A stretch of DNA of 64,000 bases, from positions 186,001 through 250,000 of the forward strand of contig NZ_SHNN01000002.1 of NCBI RefSeq assembly GCF_026262625.1. Reading direction: 5' to 3'. Positions 19,772-28,329 of the stretch are shown here, piece after piece (within the stretch, counting starts at the first letter, position 1; the number at the start of each line of letters is the position of its first letter). The position numbers were made by a program, and so were the translations under genes. The stretch comes from Candidatus Litorirhabdus singularis. Its GTDB lineage: Bacteria; Pseudomonadota; Gammaproteobacteria; Pseudomonadales; Halieaceae. Below the pieces are notes generated by a model. That model was not told the DNA's origin, searched no databases, and saw only the letters and a list, made by a program, of their open reading frames with translations.

Positions 19772-20203
19772 CTACTCGGCGATGCGCACTGCCAGCACGT
19801 CGCACTTGGCACGATGCAAGATAGCGTTGGCGGTTGAGCCAAGTACCAGTTTGATGCCGTGTCGGCCATGGCTGCCAACCACAATGAGATCCGTATGCTG
19901 ATTCCCGGCTTCTTCCAGTATTCGGTCGCTGGACCGGCCAAATTCGACCCGCACCGAGTCCGCGTTGAGGCCGGAGGCTTCCACCCGTTGTTGTAGCCGT
20001 TCCAATAGCTTTTGCTGTAGATCGCTTTCACTGATGGGTAGGTAGACAATCCACTGGCCGTAAGCGGCCTGAGGCCTATCCGCGATGTGGATAACTTCCA
20101 CATTCGCGTTTTCAATCCCGGGCACGTCACGGGCTGCCTGTAACACTTGAATAGCTTCTTCTGATGAATCTACTGCGACCAGAACTTTTTGGTAGAGCGA
20201 CAT
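19772..20203 (-). CDS. Universal stress protein, UspA family
   Basis: Small cytoplasmic stress-response protein of 143 residues from the ATG at 20203. The frame is open 26 codons further upstream, but that extension has no family resemblance. The N-terminus YQKVLVAVDSSEEA and the C-terminal GSHGRHGIKLVLGSTANAIL are the family's characteristic strands and loop. The glycine loop has one residue fewer than the classic ATP-binding form, so nucleotide binding is uncertain. It lies downstream of the acyl-CoA dehydrogenase pair after a 117-base gap and may or may not be co-transcribed. Confidence 0.92.
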   Translation of the reverse strand: MSLYQKVLVAVDSSEEAIQVLQAARDVPGIENANVEVIHIADRPQAAYGQWIVYLPISESDLQQKLLERLQQRVEASGLNADSVRVEFGRSSDRILEEAGNQHTDLIVVGSHGRHGIKLVLGSTANAILHRAKCDVLAVRIAE

Positions 20204-20320
20204 GCGGGTTAACCTCGCGCCTTGGTGAGCTTCAGCCGTCATTATGGCGCGCTGCGGCGCACTTGTCTTGACGCATATCAAACAAACTTCGCCTGCGTCG
20301 ACAAAGCCTGTCGTGGGCGC

Positions 20321-21460
20321 CTAGTACCCGTTGAGAGTTGCGTAGCGGTCTTTGTGATAGCCCGAGTCCCCCAGCAGCTGCATAGCGACGCGAGAACGTT
20401 TCAGAAACAAGCCGATATCAAGTTCATCGGTAACGCCAATCCCGCCGTGCATTTGCACCGCCTCGTTGGTGACCAGCTTGGAGACATCGTTCATACGCGC
20501 CTTGGCCAGGCTGGCGATAGCGGGCAGGCCGGCAGGGTCATCATCAACCGCAGAGGCTGCGTGCATAACCACTGAGTTGCTCAGTTCCAGTTCCGTGTAC
20601 ATGATGGAAGCTCGGTGTTGCAGCGCCTGAAAGCTGCCGATTTTGACCCCGAACTGTTCACGCTCCTTGAGATATTCAACCGTGCGGTTAAAGGCCTCCC
20701 AGGCACTGCCTAGCAGTTCGGCGGCAAGTGCGATGCGCCCGCGGTCCAGCACTGGTTCCAGAATCGTCCAGCCGTCATCTACCGTGCCGAGTAACTGATC
20801 AGCGCCGACTGCGACATTCTCAAGTTCGATATTGGCGGCATTTCGGCCATCTACCATGGTGGTACGAGTGCGGGTGATGCCAGCGCTTGCTGCATCAACC
20901 AGAAACAGGGACAGCCCCTGGCTCTCACCTGCGGCACCACTGGTGCGAGCCACAAGGATCAATTGATCGGCACTGTGGCCATCCATGACAAATACTTTGC
21001 GGCCGTTAACAAGCCAGCCGCCGTCACTGGGATTGGCGCTGGTGGTGACACCCAGTGGATCATGATGATTGCCATCTTCGAGCGCCAGCGCTAACGTTAT
21101 GGAGCCGTTAGCCAGCTGTGGCAGAAAATCGTTCTTCTGTTTTTCATTGCCGCCTAACACCAGCGCCGAGGCGCTCAGCACTGAGCTACTAATCAGGGGC
21201 GACGCTAATAGCGTGTGTCCGGTTTCTTCGATAATAGCCGCCAGACCCTGGAAGCCGAACTCAAGTCCGCCGTATTGCTCTGGGATGATAATGCCGGCCC
21301 AGCCGAGGTCGGCAATTTGCTGCCATAACTCAGCTGAGTAGCCCAGCGCATCGCGACTGTCGCGCAGCTTGCGGAATTCATCCACCGGTGAGTTGGTGAG
21401 CAGGAAGTCACGCGCAGTGCTTTGCAGCAGGGTTTGTTCTTCATTCAATACAAGAGACAT
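20321..21460 (-). CDS. Acyl-CoA dehydrogenase (second of a tandem pair)
   Basis: FAD-dependent acyl-CoA dehydrogenase family protein of 379 residues. It has the N-terminal helical domain (GWAGIIIPEQYGGLEFG), the central beta domain (VNGRKVFVMDGHSADQLI) and C-terminal helices with KEREQFGVKIGSFQALQH and MHGGIGVTDE. The C-terminal region that carries the catalytic Glu in MCAD-type enzymes reads LLGDSGYHKDR here, a pattern seen in subunits of alpha2-beta2 enzymes such as FadE28. It starts eight bases after the stop of another acyl-CoA dehydrogenase gene, so a heteromeric enzyme is likely. The substrate is not known. Confidence 0.92.
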   Translation of the reverse strand: MSLVLNEEQTLLQSTARDFLLTNSPVDEFRKLRDSRDALGYSAELWQQIADLGWAGIIIPEQYGGLEFGFQGLAAIIEETGHTLLASPLISSSVLSASALVLGGNEKQKNDFLPQLANGSITLALALEDGNHHDPLGVTTSANPSDGGWLVNGRKVFVMDGHSADQLILVARTSGAAGESQGLSLFLVDAASAGITRTRTTMVDGRNAANIELENVAVGADQLLGTVDDGWTILEPVLDRGRIALAAELLGSAWEAFNRTVEYLKEREQFGVKIGSFQALQHRASIMYTELELSNSVVMHAASAVDDDPAGLPAIASLAKARMNDVSKLVTNEAVQMHGGIGVTDELDIGLFLKRSRVAMQLLGDSGYHKDRYATLNGY

Positions 21461-21468
21461 GGTGATTC

Positions 21469-22650
21469 CTATTGCGGCAGTTGGAGAATGCGCTTGGCAA
21501 TAATATTAAGCTGGATTTCGTGAGTGCCTCCAGCAATGGTCAGAGTTTTGGACATCGCCCATTGGCGCAGTGCCTGTTTTTCGGTGGCGCTAAATTCGTC
21601 GCCCTCCCAGCCTAGAGCCGAGCTACCCATCAGCGCCAACAGTGCTTCGCCCTTAAGGCGCTCGGCTTCGGTGCCCACGTACTTCATGATCAGCGGCGAG
21701 TTGCCCTGAATGTTGTGCATGCGCTCTTCAAACCCACGAAAGTGGGTGAGCCCTACGGCCTGAATATACATGTCGTATTCAGCCAGTTGACGTCTGATTT
21801 CGCTGTTGGCGATTTTTCCCTCGGCGTTATAACTGACATAGTCGCGGGCGATGGTGCGCGGATCTACCGAGGGTATATCGGTTCCCATCTCGGACATCAG
21901 TTTACGCTCGTGCTTGAGCAGTGATTTGGCCACAGACCAGCCTTTGTCCGCTTCACCGACCAGGTTTTCCTTCGGCACTTTGACATTGTCAAAAAACGTT
22001 TGGCAAAACTCCGACTCGCCGGAGATTAATTCGATCAGCGAAGTGCTAATACCTTCAGTTTCCATGTCGATGAGCAAAAAGCTGATACCTTCCTGCTTGA
22101 TAGCATCGGTATTGGTGCGTACCAGGCAGAATATCCAGTCCGCCACGTCGGCACGGCTGGTCCATATTTTACTGCCGTTGACCAGGTAATGATCACCTTT
22201 GTCTTCGGCTCGACATTGCACGCCGGCCAGGTCAGAACCATAGCCCGGTTCGCTGTAGCCCTGGCACCAGCGATGCTCACCACGGACAATCGCGGTCAGG
22301 TACTTTTCTTTCTGCTGCTGATTGCCGTATTCCAGCAGGGCGGGCCCCAGCATCCAGATGCCCAGACTGACCAAGGGCGGCCTTGCGGCAATGGCTTTCA
22401 TTTCATCTTTGAGAATCTTGGCCTGGGCCTCGTCAAGACCGCCTCCGCCATACTCGGCGGGCCACTCCGGCGCTGTCCAGCCCTTGTCACGCATGCGCTC
22501 AAACCAGAGCTGAGCGTCCGCGTTGGGAAATTCTGCGCGACGACCGCCCCAGTATTGCTCACCGGGTTGAGCCGGCGTGCGCTGGGATACCGGGCAATTG
22601 TCCGCGAGCCATTGGCGAACTTCACTGCGAAATTGATCGAGAGACTCCAT
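21469..22650 (-). CDS. Acyl-CoA dehydrogenase (first of a tandem pair)
   Basis: FAD-dependent acyl-CoA dehydrogenase family protein, 393 residues. Features include RDKGWTAPEWPAEYGGGGL at the N-terminus, the FAD/substrate segment GYSEPGYGSDLAGVQCRAE, KIWTSRADVADW, and the C-terminal TIAGGTHEIQLNIIAKRIL. The MCAD-type Glu position is Gly here, so the base must come from elsewhere, as in FadE29-like or isovaleryl-type enzymes. I prefer the ATG at 22650 over 22656 for spacing from the AGG. The start lies about 80 bases from a perfect 12-base palindrome that could be an operator. Confidence 0.92.
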   Translation of the reverse strand: MESLDQFRSEVRQWLADNCPVSQRTPAQPGEQYWGGRRAEFPNADAQLWFERMRDKGWTAPEWPAEYGGGGLDEAQAKILKDEMKAIAARPPLVSLGIWMLGPALLEYGNQQQKEKYLTAIVRGEHRWCQGYSEPGYGSDLAGVQCRAEDKGDHYLVNGSKIWTSRADVADWIFCLVRTNTDAIKQEGISFLLIDMETEGISTSLIELISGESEFCQTFFDNVKVPKENLVGEADKGWSVAKSLLKHERKLMSEMGTDIPSVDPRTIARDYVSYNAEGKIANSEIRRQLAEYDMYIQAVGLTHFRGFEERMHNIQGNSPLIMKYVGTEAERLKGEALLALMGSSALGWEGDEFSATEKQALRQWAMSKTLTIAGGTHEIQLNIIAKRILQLPQ

Positions 22651-22729
22651 CGACATACCTGCTAGATCCTTTTAAACGGCGCTCAGGTTACTCTGGGCGT
22701 AGCCGTTGGTTAAGTGTTAAATCGGCCCG

Positions 22730-22741
22730 AATGTTAACATT
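22730..22741. promoter_or_regulatory. 12-base perfect palindrome between divergent acyl-CoA genes
   Basis: AATGTTAACATT is a perfect palindrome in the 217-base region between the acyl-CoA dehydrogenase pair (leftward) and an SDR (rightward). Flanking bases extend it imperfectly (CGA before, TTCG after). The size and position fit a TetR-type repressor site, but no regulator gene is adjacent, so this is inference. Confidence 0.4.
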
Positions 22742-22873
22742 TTCGGTCAGCTACGGTGCGTTGACCGGGTATAGCTGTCTGTACCATCATGACGCGCCAG
22801 CAGCGACCGGTTGACCCTGTTAGGTGTCACGTGCAAGCTATTGTTTCATAAGTAAAAAAAGGAAAGGCCTGTT

Positions 22874-23623
22874 ATGCAAAGATTCACTGGAAAGGTAGTC
22901 CTGGTTACCGGCGCAGGTAGTGGCATCGGCCGCGCCGCAGCGCAGCGATTGGCGGCCGAGGGAGGTAGTATTTTCTGTGTGGATTTGAACCTCGAGAGTG
23001 CCACCGAAACCGCAGCACTGATTACCGAGGCGGGGGGCATGGCAAAGCCACAGCGCTGTGATGTCAGCGATGAGGCACAGGTGGAGGCTTGCGTTGCGGC
23101 CTGTGTCGAGGCTTACGGAAGTCTCTCGGTGTTAGTGCATATGGCGGGCCTGCTCAAGTTTGAATGGACCCATGAGATGAGTCTAGAGGCCTGGAATCAG
23201 GTCATCGGCATTAATCTTACCGGCACGTTTCTGCTGTGCCGTGCCGCACTGCCGCATTTAATAGAGAGTCAGGGCAATATCGTTAACGCGGCTTCTACCG
23301 CGGCTTTGGCGGGTCTGCCGTGGGGTGCGGCTTACTCAGCCACCAAAGGTGGCGTGCTGGCCATGACGCGCTCTATTGCAGTGGAGTATGCCAAGCAAGG
23401 GGTGCGGGCCAACGCAGTATGCCCGGGTGATATAAAGACCAATATGACGTTTGATATCAGTATGCCGGCCAATATGGACCCGGCACTATTGACGCGTATA
23501 AGCTCACTGAACGGGCCCAAGGGCCCTGAAGTAGTGGCTGGTGTCATTGCGATGCTTGCCTCTGAAGATGGCGCCCATATTACCGGTGAATCGATACGCA
23601 TGGATGGCGGAACGCTAGCCTGA
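22874..23623 (+). CDS. Short-chain dehydrogenase/reductase
   Basis: Classical SDR of 249 residues. Cofactor motif TGAGSGIG at residues 13-20, an Asp after the second strand (CVDLN) favouring NAD(H), and the catalytic YSATK with Ser in NAASTAAL. The structural NNAG motif is HMAG, a slight departure. The C-terminus ESIRMDGGTLA is typical. It is divergent from the acyl-CoA dehydrogenase pair, so a hydroxyacyl-CoA or sterol-like alcohol is a reasonable guess for the substrate. AGGAAAGG lies just upstream of the ATG. Confidence 0.88.
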   Translation: MQRFTGKVVLVTGAGSGIGRAAAQRLAAEGGSIFCVDLNLESATETAALITEAGGMAKPQRCDVSDEAQVEACVAACVEAYGSLSVLVHMAGLLKFEWTHEMSLEAWNQVIGINLTGTFLLCRAALPHLIESQGNIVNAASTAALAGLPWGAAYSATKGGVLAMTRSIAVEYAKQGVRANAVCPGDIKTNMTFDISMPANMDPALLTRISSLNGPKGPEVVAGVIAMLASEDGAHITGESIRMDGGTLA

Positions 23624-23650
23624 TAGCCGCTGCGTCAAATAGCCGCTGTT

Positions 23651-24697
23651 CTATTGCGGCTCTGCCAGCGTCAGTCGGAACTGGTTTTCCTCGCCGTTGC
23701 GCCATGTAGTGATCAGGATTGAGTCACCCGGGCGTTTCTTTTCCATAAAGCTGAGATAGTCATCGCTGTTACTAATGGTCGTGTCGTCGATCTGCACGAT
23801 GATATCGCCCAGAACCACTTCGCCACGGCCGTTGCGCCATGCACCGGTCATGCCAGCATTGGCTGCGGGCAGTCCTGGAAACACCCGCACTATCGGTACA
23901 CCCTCAATGCGTTGTCGGCTGAGCCAGCGGTCACTGGCTAGTTCGATACCGATTACCGGTCGAAACAGCCGTCCGTAGCTAATTAACTGAGGGACTACTT
24001 CCCTGACGGTGTTAATGGGTATGGCAAAGCCGATACCGGCACTACCACCGCTGGGACTATAGATGGCAGTGTTAACGCCAATCAGCTGACCGAGTGAGTT
24101 GAGTAGTGGGCCGCCGGAGTTGCCCGGATTAATGGCGGCATCAGTTTGTATCACGTTGCGAATTTTACGGCCGTTAACCGCGCCTATCTCGCGCCCAAGT
24201 GCGCTTACAACGCCTGTGGTCAGCGTAGTATCGAGCCCGAAGGGATTGCCGATGGCAATCACTTTTCTGCCCACCTCAAGCTCTAGTGAGTCACCTAGCG
24301 GGATCTGATTTAACCGTTCGGCAGGCGCTTCAATACGCAAAACGGCCAGGTCTTTCTCCGGCGCCACACCAATGACTTCTGCGCTCCATTCGGAGCGATC
24401 CTGTAGTTCGATAAGGATACGATTGGCGCCCTGAATGACATGGAAATTTGTCACGATAAGCCCGTTCTTATCCCATACGATGCCGGTACCAGAGCCACGC
24501 GGGATTTCTTCAACATTGTGCGAGAACAGGCTGCGACGCAGCGTTTTATTGGTGACGTGAACCACGGCCGGACTGGCTTTCTGGTAAATCTCCATGGTGT
24601 TAGCCTCATCTTCCGTATGGAAGCTGAGGTAGTCGGGCGCCGCTGCCGCCCACACTGGCATTAGCAGCAGCAGGCTTAGCAGTATAGGTCGAGCCAT
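23651..24697 (-). CDS. Exported HtrA/Deg-family serine protease with one PDZ domain
   Basis: Periplasmic trypsin-like protease of 348 residues. A signal peptide (MARPILLSLLLLMPVWAAAA) is followed by a protease domain with the triad His in TNFHVIQG, Asp in EKDLAVLRIE and Ser in GNSGGPLL. One C-terminal PDZ domain follows (VLGDIIVQIDDTTISNSDDYLSFMEKKRPGD). The single PDZ recalls DegS/AlgW. However, the N-terminus looks cleavable, not a lasting anchor, and no rseA/rpoE genes are near. It starts two bases after the stop of a DUF1499 membrane protein gene, so the two act together or at least are co-expressed. Confidence 0.92.
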   Translation of the reverse strand: MARPILLSLLLLMPVWAAAAPDYLSFHTEDEANTMEIYQKASPAVVHVTNKTLRRSLFSHNVEEIPRGSGTGIVWDKNGLIVTNFHVIQGANRILIELQDRSEWSAEVIGVAPEKDLAVLRIEAPAERLNQIPLGDSLELEVGRKVIAIGNPFGLDTTLTTGVVSALGREIGAVNGRKIRNVIQTDAAINPGNSGGPLLNSLGQLIGVNTAIYSPSGGSAGIGFAIPINTVREVVPQLISYGRLFRPVIGIELASDRWLSRQRIEGVPIVRVFPGLPAANAGMTGAWRNGRGEVVLGDIIVQIDDTTISNSDDYLSFMEKKRPGDSILITTWRNGEENQFRLTLAEPQ

Positions 24698-24699
24698 GC

Positions 24700-25428
24700 T
24701 CAGGGTTGGTAGCGTTGACCGAAGGCGCGAATACGATTGGCATTGGCGCCAAGGTCACTGACGCCGACGCGTGATACCGAACGCAGGTCCACTTCTGTTC
24801 CTGCCTCAGAGGCGCGGATGCGGATGTGGATATCATCAGTGAAGCCGAACCAGAAAGACTGGTAGGAGGCCTCTATCACGCCAATATGAGGTTCGCTGTT
24901 ATAAATTACCCAATCCAGTGATTCGGCGACCCGGCTGGCGTGCTCAAAGGCTTCAGCGGGCGATTCGTCGGTAATGATAGTGGCAAGATCTGGATACGCC
25001 TCGCGCTGAATAGCGATTGCCTCCGGATTGATGACTACAGGGTTAGTGCCAATGGGACGGATTTTAGTGGCGGCTGAGGTAAACGCGGGGGGATCGTCGA
25101 CGTCGGTAGAAATATCGTGTATTGCCGGGTAGTCGCCCGCCGAGCCCATTAGCGCACCGAATATCAATACCGGCGGAAATACCGGCAGCGACCAGAGAAT
25201 CGCCTGACGCCGTCTATGCGCGAAACGGGGCATCAGACTGACCACACTCAGCCCAATTAATATCAGCAGGCAGCCAAGGCAGCTGAGGGCAAACAGGGGC
25301 AGCCCGATACTGAAATCGAGCAAGCCGACGCGGATGCCGATGACCGAAAACGGCAACATCAGCAGTAGGAATAAACCGCTGCGTCCGACCCAGCGGATCT
25401 TGTTAGAAGGTTCGGTCGGCTTATCCAT
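24700..25428 (-). CDS. DUF1499 family membrane protein
   Basis: A 242-residue protein with about three N-terminal hydrophobic segments (residues about 15-35, 38-60 and 75-92) and a C-terminal DUF1499 domain. The domain shows IRPIGTNPVVI, then a region ending in VDLRSVSRVGVSDLGANANRIRAF, which is the family hallmark. The function of DUF1499 is not established. It is translationally linked to the HtrA-like protease directly downstream (two-base gap), so an envelope-quality role is possible but not shown. Confidence 0.85.
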   Translation of the reverse strand: MDKPTEPSNKIRWVGRSGLFLLLMLPFSVIGIRVGLLDFSIGLPLFALSCLGCLLILIGLSVVSLMPRFAHRRRQAILWSLPVFPPVLIFGALMGSAGDYPAIHDISTDVDDPPAFTSAATKIRPIGTNPVVINPEAIAIQREAYPDLATIITDESPAEAFEHASRVAESLDWVIYNSEPHIGVIEASYQSFWFGFTDDIHIRIRASEAGTEVDLRSVSRVGVSDLGANANRIRAFGQRYQP

Positions 25429-25595
25429 GGCTAATTTCCAGTACGTAAAGCGGGTAGCATACCTTTGTCATCAGCTAATGCCTAGATGCAGGCACCGATG
25501 CCCCCATTTGCTCATGGAATGACCGTAGTCGATATTGCGGCCGCAAGCAGTCGATGGTCTACTGTCGCCCTCATCGTGATGGAGTAAAATCGAAA

Positions 25596-26372
25596 ATGGA
25601 CCGAGTCAAAGGCAAGGTGGCGATCGTGACTGGTGCGGCCAGCGGTATGGGTCGCGCGGATGCAGTGTTACTGGCACAACAGGGCGCACAGGTCGTGCTG
25701 ACCGATCTGAATGAGAAGGACGGGATGGCCGCTGCCAAAAGTATTGGCGAGAACGCGTTGTTTATCCGCCATGATGTGACCGATGAAGATAACTGGAAGC
25801 TGGTCGTGGAGCGCACTCTGGAGCATTTTGGCAGGCTCGATATCCTGGTGAATAATGCGGGTCTGATGACGATGGGCAGTGTGGTTGATACTGATTTGGA
25901 GAGCTTTCGCCTGACTAATGCGGTTAACAGCGAAGGCGTATTTCTGGGTTGTAAGCATGCGATTCCAGCTATGGAAGCTTGCGGCGGCGGCGGTTCGATT
26001 ATTAATATGTCTTCAGTCGCTGCACTGCATGGAATGTCTTTCATCATCGCCTATAGCGCTAGCAAGGGAGCGGTTGCCGCACTGACCAAGAGCGTTGCCT
26101 TGTACTGTCGCGAGCAGGCCAATGGTATTCGCTGCAATTCTATTCACCCAGACGGTGTGAAAACGCCGATGGTGGCAAAAGTTATGTCGGGGCGCGATAC
26201 GGCAACGCAGGAAGAAATCGATGCCATAGCGGCGGCTGTACCCATGTGTGAACCAACCGATATTGCCAATCTGGTGCTGTACCTCGCCTCAGACGAGTCG
26301 GGGTTTGTGAACGGCGCCGAAATGGTGATCGACAACGCCGCCACTATCACTCCGCCTACGCCTCGAGTTTAG
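25596..26372 (+). CDS. Short-chain dehydrogenase/reductase
   Basis: Classical SDR, 258 residues from the ATG at 25596, which has GGAG 12 bases upstream. The frame is open 14 codons earlier but without homology. Motifs: TGAASGMG at the N-terminus, DLNE after strand two (NAD preference), NNAG, Ser in NMSSVAAL, and YSASK. It resembles 3-beta/20-beta-hydroxysteroid and cyclohexanol dehydrogenases in general appearance. The stop overlaps the stop of the convergent alanine racemase gene by four bases. Confidence 0.88.
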   Translation: MDRVKGKVAIVTGAASGMGRADAVLLAQQGAQVVLTDLNEKDGMAAAKSIGENALFIRHDVTDEDNWKLVVERTLEHFGRLDILVNNAGLMTMGSVVDTDLESFRLTNAVNSEGVFLGCKHAIPAMEACGGGGSIINMSSVAALHGMSFIIAYSASKGAVAALTKSVALYCREQANGIRCNSIHPDGVKTPMVAKVMSGRDTATQEEIDAIAAAVPMCEPTDIANLVLYLASDESGFVNGAEMVIDNAATITPPTPRV

Positions 26373-27472
26373 CTCGGCACAGGTGCCTGGCTTGTCGCGA
26401 TGACTCGCGGCACGCGATTGTGCAGTCGAGTCAGAATCTCGTAGCCAATGGTGTCGGCATAGCTGGCGACTTCATTGGCGCTCAAATCCTTGCCCCACAG
26501 AATTACCTCGTCGCCGATAGCTACCGGCCCCAGGTCGGTAACGTCCACCGTAATCAGGTCCATAGACACTCTGCCGACCAGACGTGCGCGCTGACCGTTG
26601 ATCAGTACCGGGGTACTATTGGCCGCATGGCGCGGATAACCATCCCCATAGCCTACTGGCACTGTGGCAATGCGACTATTACGCTGCGCAGTCCAGCTAT
26701 TGGCGTAGCCAACGCTATCGCCGGCTACGATCTCACGCAGGGCCATGACTTCTGAGCGAAACGTCATTACCGGCTTTAATCGGCTCGCCAGTGGGTGGTC
26801 GTGAGAGAAGGGGGACTGGCCGTAGAGCATAAAGCCTGGCCGATTCCAGTCTGAGCGAGCCTGTGGCCAGCCTAACAGCGCCGGTGAGTTAGCTAAGCTG
26901 GAGAGGGTATTCAACGCCTGTGTATGTCGTTGGAACTGAGCTATCTGCTGGTCGGTAAATGTATTGTCGAGGTCATCCGCGCAGGCAAAGTGGGTAGCTA
27001 TTACAATATTATCGGCTACCGCTGGCATGGACTGTAATTCGGCGTGCAGGCGTGCCGCCTGTGCTGGATCAAAACCGAGTCGGTGCATACCGGTGTCGAG
27101 CTTCAACCAGACCGTGAGCGGCGTGGCGGGTTTGACAGTAGCCAGCGCCGCCAGTTGATTGCGATTCTGTACCATCAGCCAGAAATTGTGTTGTGCTGCC
27201 AGCTGCAGTTCATCCTCTGAAAAGAATCCCTCCAGCAGTAAAATGGGTGAGTTGATGCCAGCCGCTCTGAGTTCCATGGCTTCTTCAATACAGGCCACCC
27301 CAAATGCCGGAGCCATGGTATCGAGTTGCGAGGCAACTAATATGGCGCCGTGGCCATAGGCATTGGCTTTGACTATGGGCATGGCCAAGCCGCCGCCCGT
27401 CAGCTGCTGTGCCAGTTCATAGTTGTGGCGCAGCGCGGTCAGATCGATAATGGCGCGAGTCGGGCGGCTCAT
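26369..27472 (-). CDS. alr: Alanine racemase
   Basis: PLP enzyme interconverting L- and D-alanine. Lys35 in VKANAYGHG binds PLP and Tyr256 in DSVGYANSW is the second catalytic base; both are intact. The C-terminal beta domain shows VGRVSMDLITVDVTDLG. At 367 residues it is normal. Its ATG overlaps the TGA of the upstream D-amino-acid aminotransferase gene. This is the last gene of the six-gene pxpABC-cyclase-dat-alr operon, which suggests a role in D-amino-acid turnover and not only in wall synthesis (see findings). DadX is the alternative name if it is catabolic. Confidence 0.96.
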   Translation of the reverse strand: MSRPTRAIIDLTALRHNYELAQQLTGGGLAMPIVKANAYGHGAILVASQLDTMAPAFGVACIEEAMELRAAGINSPILLLEGFFSEDELQLAAQHNFWLMVQNRNQLAALATVKPATPLTVWLKLDTGMHRLGFDPAQAARLHAELQSMPAVADNIVIATHFACADDLDNTFTDQQIAQFQRHTQALNTLSSLANSPALLGWPQARSDWNRPGFMLYGQSPFSHDHPLASRLKPVMTFRSEVMALREIVAGDSVGYANSWTAQRNSRIATVPVGYGDGYPRHAANSTPVLINGQRARLVGRVSMDLITVDVTDLGPVAIGDEVILWGKDLSANEVASYADTIGYEILTRLHNRVPRVIATSQAPVPS

Positions 27473-28329
27473 CAGTAGGCGTACTTGTGTTGGCTAAACA
27501 AGGTCTGTGCCCGCAGCCATACATCTCCCGGTTCACCGTTCCCGATGGCTTTCCCATCGACCTCGGTGACCGGGGCAACTTCCTTGGTAGAACTCGACAG
27601 CCAGACTTCATCGGCATTGCGTAGCTCTGCTAATGTCACATCGCGCTCCAGCACGGAGATTTCACCGTCTGCGCGCAGCATATTGAGCAGCAGCAGGCGC
27701 GTAACACCCGGCAATATCTGGTGGTCGGTTGGCGGAGTAATGACAACGCCGTCCTTGACTATATACACGTTGCAAGCGCTGGCTTCAGTGAGCTCGCCAG
27801 CGTTATTGTAGAGAATAGTTTCATTATTACCGCCACGATAGCTTTGGTTGAAATGCATTACATTGCCAAGCAGAGCCGTTGATTTGATGTTGCAGCGTTT
27901 CCAGCGCAAGTCTTCGGCGGTGGTCACTGAGTAGCATTTGGTGGCCGATTTATCAGCCACGGGTGCCGGTGGGATATCAAAGGAGAATGCGAACAGCGTC
28001 GGTGTGATGCCTTCAGGGTAGGCATGAGAGCGTTTGGTATCTGCGCCTCGGCTGACATGCAGGTAGATGCCCAGGTCGCCGCCGCCGTTGTGTTCGATCA
28101 GCTGTTCGCACAGTGTCCGCCATTGCTGGGCACTGAAGTCTAGGTTGATATCAATAGCCTTCAGGCCCTCTTGCATACGCTCGATGTGAGCTTTGAAACC
28201 CACCATGCGCCCGCCGTAAGAGGGTATAACCTCATAGATGCCGTCGCCAAAGAGAAACCCCCGGTCCATCGGTGAAATGCGAGCTTCAGCCATCGGCAGG
28301 TAATCGCCGTCCAGATATACAATACTCAT
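27472..28329 (-). CDS. dat: D-amino-acid aminotransferase (D-alanine transaminase)
   Basis: Class IV PLP aminotransferase exchanging amino groups between D-amino acids, typically D-alanine + 2-oxoglutarate to pyruvate + D-glutamate, reversibly. The 285 residues carry DRGFLFGDGIYEV, the PLP Lys149 in CNIKSTALLGN, and the Glu in ELTEASACNVY. An R-x-H pair (R100, H102) matches the carboxylate trap of Bacillus D-AAT and argues against a branched-chain aminotransferase or ADC lyase. Its start overlaps the D-glutamate-cyclase-like gene by four bases and its stop overlaps alr. The neighbours make D-glutamate and D-alanine the obvious substrates. Confidence 0.92.
   Translation of the reverse strand: MSIVYLDGDYLPMAEARISPMDRGFLFGDGIYEVIPSYGGRMVGFKAHIERMQEGLKAIDINLDFSAQQWRTLCEQLIEHNGGGDLGIYLHVSRGADTKRSHAYPEGITPTLFAFSFDIPPAPVADKSATKCYSVTTAEDLRWKRCNIKSTALLGNVMHFNQSYRGGNNETILYNNAGELTEASACNVYIVKDGVVITPPTDHQILPGVTRLLLLNMLRADGEISVLERDVTLAELRNADEVWLSSSTKEVAPVTEVDGKAIGNGEPGDVWLRAQTLFSQHKYAY

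Noticed and set aside
23641-23661. AGCCGC/GCGGCT inverted repeat between the convergent SDR and protease genes
   Set aside because: The 6-base stem with a 9-base loop and no T run overlaps the protease stop codon; too weak to call a terminator.
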